Part shown: positions 27,116-33,667 of the stretch, piece by piece
How the letters are laid out: every line of letters starts with the position of its first letter
Numbering within the stretch: the stretch's first letter is position 1
Source: Planctomycetota bacterium
Lineage (GTDB): Bacteria > Planctomycetota > UBA11346
NCBI GenBank assembly: GCA_025055595.1
Contig: JANWWU010000103.1
Location: 1-33,801 of the forward strand
Direction of reading: 5' to 3'
Length of the DNA: 33,801 nt
Notes under the pieces: model-generated
The model's input: the letters and a program-made list of their open reading frames with translations, nothing else
Database searches by the model: none
Told to the model about the DNA's origin: nothing
Position numbers and translations under genes: made by a program

Positions 27116-28316
27116 GGGTCTCCTCCGGCGCTGCCGGCAGCTGGCAGACGAAGCGCGTCCAAGCGCCGGCCCGTTCGTAGCGCAGCCGTCCGCCATGGGC
27201 CTCGGCGATCAGGCGCGCGAGGTACAGTCCGAGGCCGGTTCCGCCGTCGCTGGCGACGAAGGGCTCGAAGAGCCGCGGCAGCACCTCGGCGGGCACCCCG
27301 GGGCCGTCGTCCTCGACGGCCAGCTCGCCGTCGGCGAGGCGGACGGCGACCGTCGTGCCGCGGCCCTGGCTGCAGGCCTGCAGCGCATTGCGGACGAGAT
27401 TGAGCAGCAGCTGGCGCAGCCGCCGCGGATCGGCCAGCGCTCGGCCCTGCCCGTGCACCGCGAGGGCGATGCCGGCATGGCTCGCCTGATGCATGAGCAG
27501 CCGCTGCACCTCCTCGGCCGCCGCGCGCAGGGAACAGGGCGCGGGCTGGCAAGGCACCCCGCGCGCGAAGGCCAGCGTCTCGTCGATCACCAGATCGAGC
27601 CGCGCCAGCTCGTCGGCGACGCGCTGCAGCGCCACATCGTCCGGCCGTTCGCGCCGCAGCTGCTGCACGACGAGCGCGACCGCGGTCAACGGGTTGCGCA
27701 CCTCGTGGGCGAGGGCGGCGGCGAAGGTGCCGAGCGTCGCCAGCCGCTCGGCCTGCCGCTGGGCGGCGATCGCGGCGACCAGGCGCTGGCGCAGCTCCTC
27801 GAGCTCGCGCGCCAGCATCGCCACCTCCCCGCTGCCGACCGCCGGCACCGCGCGCGTCAGATCGCGGTCGAGGGCGCGCGCCGCCTCGGCGAGCTGTTCG
27901 AGCGGCCGGGCGAAGCGCCGCGCCGCCAGCCAGGCGATGACCGCGAAGGCGAGCGCCCCGATGGCGGCGACGGCGAGCGTCGCGCCGAGCACGCTGCGCC
28001 GCGCCTCCCGGTAGCGTTCCGTGCGATAGTCGACGGCGATCGCCCGCCCGTCCTCGACGACGAGCACGGCGCCCTCGCTGGCGCTCGTCGCATCGAGGCG
28101 GAAGTCGAAGCCGCTGAGCTCGCGCATCCGCGCCAGCACGCGCTCGTCGGTCGAGAAGCCGCCGCGGGCCAGCATCCGGCCGATGCTGCGCGCGCTCGCC
28201 TCGGCCTGGGCGCGCAGCTCGCGATCGATCGCCGACCAGGCGATGGCGGCGGCGCCAACAGTCAGCAGCAGGTGGGCCGCGATCAGCTGCCAGGCGAGAC
28301 GGGCGCGCAGCCGCAT
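27102..28316 (-). CDS. Sensor histidine kinase (orphan)
   Basis: The 404-residue product is a membrane histidine kinase. It has TM1 at about residues 8-30, a short periplasmic sensor region (30-108, containing a VLVVEDGRAIAVDY segment), TM2 at 110-131, a HAMP-like linker to about 190, the dimerisation box ALAHEVRNPLTAV with phospho-acceptor His204, and an HATPase domain with N box (LLLNLVRNALQA), G1 box (VEDDGPGVP) and G2 box (GTGLGLYLARLIAEAHGG). No response regulator is within the window, so it is an orphan. It starts one base after the rdgB stop and overlaps the reductase gene by 14 nt, suggesting a shared transcript. The sensed signal cannot be read from the small periplasmic domain. Confidence 0.92.
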   Translation of the reverse strand: MRLRARLAWQLIAAHLLLTVGAAAIAWSAIDRELRAQAEASARSIGRMLARGGFSTDERVLARMRELSGFDFRLDATSASEGAVLVVEDGRAIAVDYRTERYREARRSVLGATLAVAAIGALAFAVIAWLAARRFARPLEQLAEAARALDRDLTRAVPAVGSGEVAMLARELEELRQRLVAAIAAQRQAERLATLGTFAAALAHEVRNPLTAVALVVQQLRRERPDDVALQRVADELARLDLVIDETLAFARGVPCQPAPCSLRAAAEEVQRLLMHQASHAGIALAVHGQGRALADPRRLRQLLLNLVRNALQACSQGRGTTVAVRLADGELAVEDDGPGVPAEVLPRLFEPFVASDGGTGLGLYLARLIAEAHGGRLRYERAGAWTRFVCQLPAAPEETHVQA

Positions 28317-28317
28317 G

Positions 28318-28920
28318 TCAGGCCGCGAGCCAGGCGACGAAAGCGCGCAGGGCCTGCCCGCGGTGGCTGAGCGCGTGCTTCTCCGCGCTGCTCAGCTCGG
28401 CGACCGTGCGGCCGAGATGCGGCACGAGGACATGCGGATCGTAGCCGAAGCCGCCCGAGCCCCGCGGCTCGAGGATGAACTCGCCCGGGAACTCCCCGCT
28501 CCAGGTCAGCGTCGTGCAGCCCGCACGGGCCAGGGCGATGACGCAGCGATAGCGCACGAAGCGGTCGCGATGCGGGGCGAGGGCGGCGCACAGCTTGCGG
28601 TTGTTCGCCGCATCATCGCAGGGCTCGCCGGCATAGCGCGCGCTGCGCACGCCAGGCTCCCAGTTCAACGCGCGGGCCTCGATCCCGCTATCGTCGGCCA
28701 GGCAGGGCAGCCCGGTCGCGCGGCAGCCGGCCTCGGCCTTCTTGATCGCATTGGCCTCGAAGGTCTCGCCATCCTCGACCACCTCCGGCCGATAGCCGAC
28801 ATCGTCGGGCGCCAGGACGCGGATCCCATACGGCGCGAGGATTTCGGCGCACTCGCGCAGCTTGTGGCGGTTGCCGGTGGCGAGCAGCAGGGGCCCGGTC
28901 AGCCGCGGGGCGCCGCTCAC
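28318..28920 (-). CDS. rdgB: XTP/dITP diphosphatase (RdgB/HAM1)
   Basis: The 200-residue product hydrolyses non-canonical purine triphosphates (XTP, dITP, ITP) to monophosphates, keeping them out of DNA and RNA. Family motifs are present in order: LLATGNRHKLRECAEIL, EDGETFEANAIKKAE, CLADDSGIEARALNWEPGVRSARYAG, GGFGYDPHVLVP and LSHRGQALR. Length is typical. It begins with GTG at 28920, which overlaps the upstream LysM gene stop (GTGA), and it ends one base before the histidine kinase start. The tight packing (LysM protein, rdgB, histidine kinase, reductase) indicates a single transcription unit. The GTG is the best start because the motif block begins ten residues later. Confidence 0.95.
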   Translation of the reverse strand: MSGAPRLTGPLLLATGNRHKLRECAEILAPYGIRVLAPDDVGYRPEVVEDGETFEANAIKKAEAGCRATGLPCLADDSGIEARALNWEPGVRSARYAGEPCDDAANNRKLCAALAPHRDRFVRYRCVIALARAGCTTLTWSGEFPGEFILEPRGSGGFGYDPHVLVPHLGRTVAELSSAEKHALSHRGQALRAFVAWLAA

Positions 28921-29312
28921 GGGCGCTCGGAGCCCCTTGCAGCGGGCGGCGGCGCCGCGGGCGCTGCCGGAGCCGCCGGCTTCGCGTCGGCGCTGGCGGC
29001 CTGTCGCGGCACGATGAGATGCGAGCCGGGCTCGAGGATGTGCGAGCGCAGGCGATTGCGCCGGATCAGCCAGGCCTCGCTGACGCCGTACTTCTGCGCG
29101 ACGCTGCGCAGCGTGTCTCCGGCCTGCACGATGTGGAGGGTCTCGTTGGCCGTCGGCACCTGGGTGCCCAGCGGCAGCGGATTCTCGGCCCCCGCCGTGC
29201 GATAGGCATGCCCGCGCCGATCCGGCAGCTCACGCATGTTCGAGCGCTCCTCGCAACCCGTGTGCACGAGGGCGAGGGCAGCGATGACGGCGAGGACGGT
29301 GAAGGCGCGCAT
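28917..29312 (-). CDS. Small LysM-domain lipoprotein-like protein
   Basis: The 131-residue product starts with a signal sequence (RAFTVLAVIAALALVHTG) ending at Cys20, consistent with a lipoprotein although the lipobox is imperfect (H at -3). Residues 59-102 form a single LysM domain (HIVQAGDTLRSVAQKYGVSEAWLIRRNRL...HLIVP), which binds N-acetylglucosamine chains of peptidoglycan. The C-terminal 25 residues are a low-complexity Ala-Pro tail. There is no catalytic domain. The ATG at 29312 has no Shine-Dalgarno, but TACGAT lies six bases upstream with TTGCCG fifteen bases before it, the same layout as the OppF-like gene. It is the first gene of the rdgB unit and is likely anchored in the envelope. 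Confidence 0.83.
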   Translation of the reverse strand: MRAFTVLAVIAALALVHTGCEERSNMRELPDRRGHAYRTAGAENPLPLGTQVPTANETLHIVQAGDTLRSVAQKYGVSEAWLIRRNRLRSHILEPGSHLIVPRQAASADAKPAAPAAPAAPPPAARGSERP

Positions 29313-29318
29313 GCGTGC

Positions 29319-29345
29319 ATCGTACGACACCGACCCGGCCGGCAA
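29319..29345 (-). promoter_or_regulatory. TTGCCG-N15-TACGAT promoter of the LysM-rdgB unit
   Basis: On the minus strand TTGCCG (29345-29340), 15 nt, TACGAT (29324-29319), then six bases and the ATG at 29312. This is the same layout as at 23655-23681. Confidence 0.55.
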
Positions 29346-29352
29346 GGTGCGC

Positions 29353-30384
29353 TCAGTCGTCATCCGCCAGCGCCCCCGCCAGCAGCGCGCGCATCCGGTC
29401 CTGCGCCGCGCCGACGGGGTAGGGAGCATAAGCGCGTTCGCCGACGCGCTGCGCGCTCTCCGGCGGACCCGCGGCCCGCGCCAGATCGATGATCCGCCAG
29501 CCGCTGCTGCGCGCGACGGCCGCCAGCGTACGGCGCCGCTGCTCGGCGAGCGCGCGCGCGGCCTCCGACAACGGCCAGGGCGGCAGCGCGAGCACCAGCC
29601 GCGGCGCGGCCTGCAGCGCGCGCAGGCGGGCGGAGAGCGCGAGCATCAGCCGCGACTCGGAGGGATCCCAGTCCCCGTCGGCCAGCGGTGCATTGCCCGG
29701 GCTCCACACGATGGTGCGCGGCAGCGGCGTCGGCAGCTGCGCGAGGGCGACGAGCGTCGCGGCGGTGATCGAGCGTTCGGGCGCGAGCGCGCGCTGCTCC
29801 GCGGCCAGGCCTTCCCACGCCGTCCTGCCCCAGGCGGCGAGCGGATCCCCGACCAGCAGGGGGCGACCTTCCGGCCGGCGCGGTCGCGGGCGCAGCCAGG
29901 CCCAGCGCCGATCCTGCATCGCCGTCGCCCGCGGCGTCACCAGCAGCACTGGCGCGCCAGCGGCATCGACCGGGCAGCCCGCGCGCAGCGCGGCATGCGG
30001 CCAGGGTTCGCTCGCCGGCACCATGCGCAGCGGCAGGTCGTAGGCGGCCTCGCCAAGCTGCACGCGCAGCGTGTGCTGGCCCGCCGCCTTCGGCACTCGC
30101 ACCATGGCCTGCAGCTGCGCGCCAGCGCCCGCAAGCGGCACCGCCACCGCCGGCTCTCCCGGCCAATGCCAGCTGACGCTGGCCTCGGGAGCGGCCTGCG
30201 TCAGCGGCAGCGCGATCGCCAGCACCGCCGCGACCGGCTCGTCAGGATCGACGAGGGCTGGCCAGCGCGCGAACGCCGGCGGCTCGACGCGACGCACGCC
30301 AGCGACCAGGCCGGGCGAGGGCGGCAGGGGCTCGGCGGCGCCGGCCGAGGCCCAGAGGATCAGCAGCGCGATCGCCGCCTGCAT
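29353..30384 (-). CDS. Secreted protein with a possible degenerate SGNH-like fold
   Basis: I do not recognise a named family. The 343-residue product has a clear signal peptide (residues 1-16, cleavage around AGA-AE), a beta-rich region at about 50-140 (VSWHWPGEPAVAVPLAG...), and an alpha/beta region from about 145 onward. In that region LLVGDPLAAWG (176-186), IVWSPGNAP (225-233), LVLALPPWPL (263-272) and WRIIDLARAAG (296-306) fall in the order of SGNH-hydrolase blocks, but the serine expected after GD is Pro181, so catalysis of that type is unlikely. The fold assignment is inference. The ATG shares one base with the upstream kinase stop (TGATG), so the two are translated together; a kinase-linked periplasmic role is possible. 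Confidence 0.72.
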   Translation of the reverse strand: MQAAIALLILWASAGAAEPLPPSPGLVAGVRRVEPPAFARWPALVDPDEPVAAVLAIALPLTQAAPEASVSWHWPGEPAVAVPLAGAGAQLQAMVRVPKAAGQHTLRVQLGEAAYDLPLRMVPASEPWPHAALRAGCPVDAAGAPVLLVTPRATAMQDRRWAWLRPRPRRPEGRPLLVGDPLAAWGRTAWEGLAAEQRALAPERSITAATLVALAQLPTPLPRTIVWSPGNAPLADGDWDPSESRLMLALSARLRALQAAPRLVLALPPWPLSEAARALAEQRRRTLAAVARSSGWRIIDLARAAGPPESAQRVGERAYAPYPVGAAQDRMRALLAGALADDD

Positions 30385-31478
30385 CAGCGCAGCGCGAACA
30401 CGACCGCGGCCGCGACAGCGAGGAGACCGAGGATGACGCCGACGATGATCAGCCACGCCGGTACCCGTCGCGACGAGCGCATCAGCTTCTCGAAGCGCCT
30501 TGCATCCTGCGGCCGTTCCGCCAAGGCCCGCAGCTCATAGAGCAGCTGGGTGGCGTGCTGCGGCCGGCGCGCAGGATCCTTCTGCATCATCCACCGGATG
30601 CAGGCATCGACCCCCGCCGGCAGATCCGGGACATGCTGCCGCGGCGGCACCGGCTCGACGCGCAGCACGTCCCGCATGATCTGATGGACATCTTTGCCGC
30701 CGAAGGGCACCTTCCCGGTCACCGCGTGATAGAAGGTCGCGCCGAGCGAATAGATGTCGCTGCGCGCGTCTGCGGTCAGCGCATCGGTCACCTGCTCCGG
30801 TGGCATGTATGCCGGCGATCCCATCGACACCCCGGCCATCGTCAGCTGCTGCTCCCACTGCGAGGTCGCATCGGACTGCTTGCCGAAGCCGAGGTCGGTC
30901 AGCTTGGCCGTCCGTTTATCGTGGGTGAACATGATGTTCGCCGGCTTGATGTCGCGATGGACGATGCCGCGCGTGCCTGCGGCCTGCAGGGCCTCGGCGA
31001 TCTGCTGGATCCATGCCAGGGCCTGCTGCCATGGGATGCGCCGCTGCCGTTCGATCTCGTCCTCGAGCGAACCGCCATCCATCAGCTCCATCGCCAGGTA
31101 GAGCACGCCGCGCTCCTCGCCGCAGTCGCTGACCGCAACGATGTGCGGATGGATGATCTGCGCGGCGAGCTTCGCTTCGCGCTGAAAGCGCGCGCGAAAC
31201 TCGTCATCGCGGCTCGCCTCCTTGTTCAGCACCTTGAGCGCGACGCGGTCGCCATTCGGCGCGATCGCCTCGTAGACCACCGCGGTCGCGCCCTGACCGA
31301 TGCGCCGCAGCACCTGGTAGCCGGCGATCTGCACTCGCGACGCCGCGCTCGGCGTCGGCGAGCGCACCGGCACCTTGAGCTGCGCACGGCAGGCCGGGCA
31401 CTGCAGGCGACCATCGTTCGGCGGCTGTTCGGGGACGAACTTGTGCCGACACGACGGACAGCGGTAGGCCTGAGCCAC
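30384..31478 (-). CDS. Ser/Thr protein kinase with N-terminal zinc ribbon and C-terminal TM anchor
   Basis: The 364-residue product combines a four-cysteine zinc ribbon (CPSC at 7-10 and CPAC at 27-30), a eukaryotic-like kinase domain (about 54-325) and one C-terminal membrane helix (about 343-362). Kinase motifs are complete: GQGATAVVYE, Lys82 in VALKVL, catalytic Asp176 in HRDIKPAN, Asp195 in DLGFG, and GSPAYMPPEQ. No PASTA or other extracellular domain follows, so the kinase faces the cytoplasm with almost nothing outside. Such kinases are abundant in Planctomycetota. The start is GTG at 31478, placed just before the ribbon; no Shine-Dalgarno is clear and the start is only moderately certain. 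It is coupled to the secreted protein gene downstream. Confidence 0.9.
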   Translation of the reverse strand: MAQAYRCPSCRHKFVPEQPPNDGRLQCPACRAQLKVPVRSPTPSAASRVQIAGYQVLRRIGQGATAVVYEAIAPNGDRVALKVLNKEASRDDEFRARFQREAKLAAQIIHPHIVAVSDCGEERGVLYLAMELMDGGSLEDEIERQRRIPWQQALAWIQQIAEALQAAGTRGIVHRDIKPANIMFTHDKRTAKLTDLGFGKQSDATSQWEQQLTMAGVSMGSPAYMPPEQVTDALTADARSDIYSLGATFYHAVTGKVPFGGKDVHQIMRDVLRVEPVPPRQHVPDLPAGVDACIRWMMQKDPARRPQHATQLLYELRALAERPQDARRFEKLMRSSRRVPAWLIIVGVILGLLAVAAAVVFALR

Positions 31479-31520
31479 AACCGAAGTTTGTGGCGACGGC
31501 GACCGATGCCAGAGGAGAAT

Positions 31521-31538
31521 GGCCGGGCACGGCCGGCC
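31521..31538 (-). terminator. GC-rich hairpin between icd and the kinase gene, possible weak terminator
   Basis: A 6-bp stem (GGCCGG, six-base loop, CCGGCC) lies about 25 nt beyond the icd stop on the minus strand. It is followed only by a mixed pyrimidine stretch, not a T-run. It could attenuate icd read-through into the kinase gene; GC-rich chance pairing is also possible. Confidence 0.3.
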
Positions 31539-31563
31539 TGTGTCTTGCAGCGGTGCGCGTGGA

Positions 31564-33045
31564 TCACGCGCCCTGGCCGGCGCTGAAGCCCGCTCGACCA
31601 GCGAAGCGGTAGAGGCCCTCGGTCTTGATCACCTCGAGTCCCGCCTCGGCGAGGCGGCCGACCAGGGCGTGCAGCTCGGCGAAGCTCGGCTCCTCGCGCT
31701 CGCCGGCGAGGAAGCGGCAGCGCCAGTGGTCGGTGCAGAGGGTCTCGGGGTGGCCATCCGGCCACACCTTCACCCCGCGGTTGGTGATCATCGTCAACGG
31801 CGGATGCGGTGCGAGGCTGCGGATGCGTTCGGCCAGCATCTCGGGGCTGCCGACGAAGTGGAGGAAGACATCGATGCCGGCGCGAGTCCGCGGCTCGGGG
31901 CGCGGCTCGGCGACCTCGGGCAGCGCGGGCCGGGCGTCGGCGCGGTAGAGCACGGGCGGTCGGCTCTGCGGCTCCTCGCCGAGACGCTTGGCGACGGCGT
32001 CGGCGAAGGCCTGGGTGCCCACCGCGCCGCTGGCCCCGAGGTCGGCGGTGTGGATCCCCTCTTCCAGGGTCCGCAGCCAGGCGTTGTGGATCAGCGACGC
32101 CTCGCGCGCACAGCCGAGGTGCACGAGCATCTGCACGGCCGCCATCAGCAGCCCGCTCGGGTTGGCGATGCCCTTGCCGGCGATGTCCGGCGCCGAGCCG
32201 TGCACTGCCTCGAACATCGCTGCCTGTGCGCCGATGTTGGCGGACCCCGCGGTGCCGACCGAGCCGGAGACCTCGGCAGCGATGTCGGAGAGGATGTCGC
32301 CGTAGAGGTTCATCGTCACGATCACATCGTAGGCCTGCGGCCGCGTCGCCAGACGCGCCGCGCCGATATCGATGATCTGGTGCTCCGTCGCGATCTCCGG
32401 ATGCTCGGCGGCGACGGCGTCGAAGATGCGATGGAACAGCCCATCGGTCATCTTCATGATGTTGTCCTTGGTCATGCAGGTGATTTTGCGCCGGTTATGG
32501 GCCCGCGCGTAGGCGAAGGCGTAGCGGATGATCCGCTCGCAGCCGGCGCGGGTCACCAGCTTCAGGCACTGCACGGTCTCCGGCGTCTGGCGGTGCTCGA
32601 TGCCGGCGTACAGGTCCTCTTCGTTCTCGCGGATCACCGTCAGGTCGATGCCGGCGCGCGCCCCGCTGGCCCCGGGCAGGCTGGCGCAGGGCCGGACATT
32701 GGCAAACAGCCCGAGCGCCTTGCGCAGCGTGACATTGACCGACTTGTAGCCTCCGCCCTGGGGCGTCGTGATCGGGCCCTTGAGCAGGACCCGGCAGCGC
32801 CGGATCGCCGACCAGGCCTCGTCGGGCACGCCGTGCGGGCAGCCGGCCAGATAGGCGCGCTCGCCGATCACGATCGGCTCATAAGCGAGCGGCGCGCCGG
32901 CAGCCTCGAGGATGCGGCGCACCGCCGCCGTGATCTCCGGGCCGATGCCGTCGCCTTCGGCGAGCGCGATCGGAATGCGGGTTGCGGGCTCGGCGCTGGC
33001 GGCCACAGCGGTGTTCAGGGCGGGATCGGGCGTGGTGCGAGACAT
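31564..33045 (-). CDS. icd: Isocitrate dehydrogenase, long (Thermus/Rickettsia-like) type
   Basis: The 493-residue product is an isocitrate/isopropylmalate dehydrogenase-fold enzyme with a C-terminal extension of about 130 residues, as in the Thermus-type enzyme. The substrate loop YKSVNVTLRKALGLFANVRP, the catalytic VIRENEEDLYAGIEHR, the lysine in TKDNIMKMTDGLF and the metal-binding NLYGDILSDIAAEVSGSVG are all present. The coenzyme region reads HGSAPDIAGKGIANP; the Asp-Ile pair there is the type seen in NAD-dependent relatives, whereas NADP enzymes usually have Lys-Tyr, so NAD use is suggested. It converts isocitrate to 2-oxoglutarate in the TCA cycle. AAGGAG (complement, 33052-33057) precedes the ATG. 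A palindrome covers its promoter, and a small regulator gene diverges. Confidence 0.92.
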   Translation of the reverse strand: MSRTTPDPALNTAVAASAEPATRIPIALAEGDGIGPEITAAVRRILEAAGAPLAYEPIVIGERAYLAGCPHGVPDEAWSAIRRCRVLLKGPITTPQGGGYKSVNVTLRKALGLFANVRPCASLPGASGARAGIDLTVIRENEEDLYAGIEHRQTPETVQCLKLVTRAGCERIIRYAFAYARAHNRRKITCMTKDNIMKMTDGLFHRIFDAVAAEHPEIATEHQIIDIGAARLATRPQAYDVIVTMNLYGDILSDIAAEVSGSVGTAGSANIGAQAAMFEAVHGSAPDIAGKGIANPSGLLMAAVQMLVHLGCAREASLIHNAWLRTLEEGIHTADLGASGAVGTQAFADAVAKRLGEEPQSRPPVLYRADARPALPEVAEPRPEPRTRAGIDVFLHFVGSPEMLAERIRSLAPHPPLTMITNRGVKVWPDGHPETLCTDHWRCRFLAGEREEPSFAELHALVGRLAEAGLEVIKTEGLYRFAGRAGFSAGQGA

Positions 33046-33057
33046 CGTCGGCTCCTT

Positions 33058-33083
33058 GATATACGACTTTTAAGTCGTGAATC
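33058..33083. promoter_or_regulatory. Palindromic operator candidate in the icd/winged-helix intergenic region
   Basis: A symmetric 26-nt site is built as GAT, two bases, ACGACTT (33063-33069), TT, AAGTCGT (33072-33078), two bases, ATC. The inner arms are perfect and the outer triplets are also symmetric. It lies in the 84-nt gap between icd and the divergent winged-helix gene, and covers the predicted icd start point. A further half-site AAAGTCG occurs near 33099-33105. Dimeric winged-helix proteins bind such sites; the neighbouring regulator is the natural candidate. Confidence 0.7.
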
Positions 33084-33109
33084 CTATGACGCAAGATGAA
33101 AGTCGCCAA
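33081..33109 (-). promoter_or_regulatory. Predicted icd promoter
   Basis: On the minus strand TTGGCG (33109-33104) and TAGGAT (33086-33081) are separated by 17 nt, each matching the sigma70-type consensus at four of six positions. Transcription would begin near 33075, inside the palindrome, so a bound regulator would block it. Confidence 0.5.
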
Positions 33110-33129
33110 GCCTCGCATAAGGTGCGCCC

Positions 33130-33432
33130 ATGCCGCGCCGACCGCATCGGCAGCCCTTGGCCGAGCTGGGCTGGACCTTCCTGACCAACCATGCCCACGT
33201 CATCATCCTGCTCGCTACCGAGCCCGACCTGCGCATCCGCGACATCGCAGAGCGGGTCGGCATCACCGAGCGCGCCGTGCAGCGGATCATCGCCGACCTC
33301 GTCGCCGACGGCTTCGTCACCGCCTTCCGCGAAGGCCGCCGCAACCGCTACCGCGTGCACACCCAGCGCCACCTGCGCCATCCGATCGAAGCGCACCGCA
33401 CGATCGCCGACCTCGTCGCCCTCGGCCGCTGA
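33130..33432 (+). CDS. Small winged-helix transcriptional regulator
   Basis: The 100-residue product is a single winged helix-turn-helix of the MarR/ArsR-like type. The recognition segment is LRIRDIAERVGITERAVQRIIADLVADGFVTAFREGRRNRYRVH (about residues 35-77), with the wing at REGRRNRYRV. The preceding LTNHAHVIILLATEPD is typical of a small group of stand-alone regulators found in actinobacteria and other high-GC bacteria. There is no ligand domain. The ATG has AAGGTG at 33119-33124. It diverges from icd across 84 nt that hold a strong palindrome, so it probably controls icd, itself, or both. The signal it responds to is unknown. Confidence 0.85.
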   Translation: MPRRPHRQPLAELGWTFLTNHAHVIILLATEPDLRIRDIAERVGITERAVQRIIADLVADGFVTAFREGRRNRYRVHTQRHLRHPIEAHRTIADLVALGR

Positions 33433-33470
33433 GCCGCCCGCCCGCGTCCTGCGCCGCAGCGACGCGCTCC

Positions 33471-33500
33471 TTGACCAGACGCCGAGGCAGCAAAGATAGT
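33471..33500 (+). promoter_or_regulatory. Predicted tRNA-Asn promoter
   Basis: TTGACC (33471-33476) and GATAGT (33495-33500) lie 18 nt apart. Transcription would start near 33507, about 28 nt before the mature tRNA, which is a normal leader length. Confidence 0.5.
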
Positions 33501-33534
33501 GGTTCTTGCTGCTGAACGGCAGCGCCGCCCGCAT

Positions 33535-33609
<75 letters not shown>

Positions 33610-33641
33610 GAATCAGAATCAAGGTTGTGTTCGCGGTGTCC

Positions 33642-33667
33642 GCTGGCTTCGCGGTGGCGGAGCCAGC
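33642..33667 (+). terminator. Strong hairpin downstream of tRNA-Asn
   Basis: Stem GCTGGCT-T-CGC, loop GGTG, GCG-G-AGCCAGC, giving an 11-bp stem with one T-G pair. It starts 32 nt after the tRNA and may end its transcript, although no T-run follows. A 9-nt direct repeat, TTCGCGGTG, occurs at 33630-33638 and 33648-33656. Confidence 0.45.
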
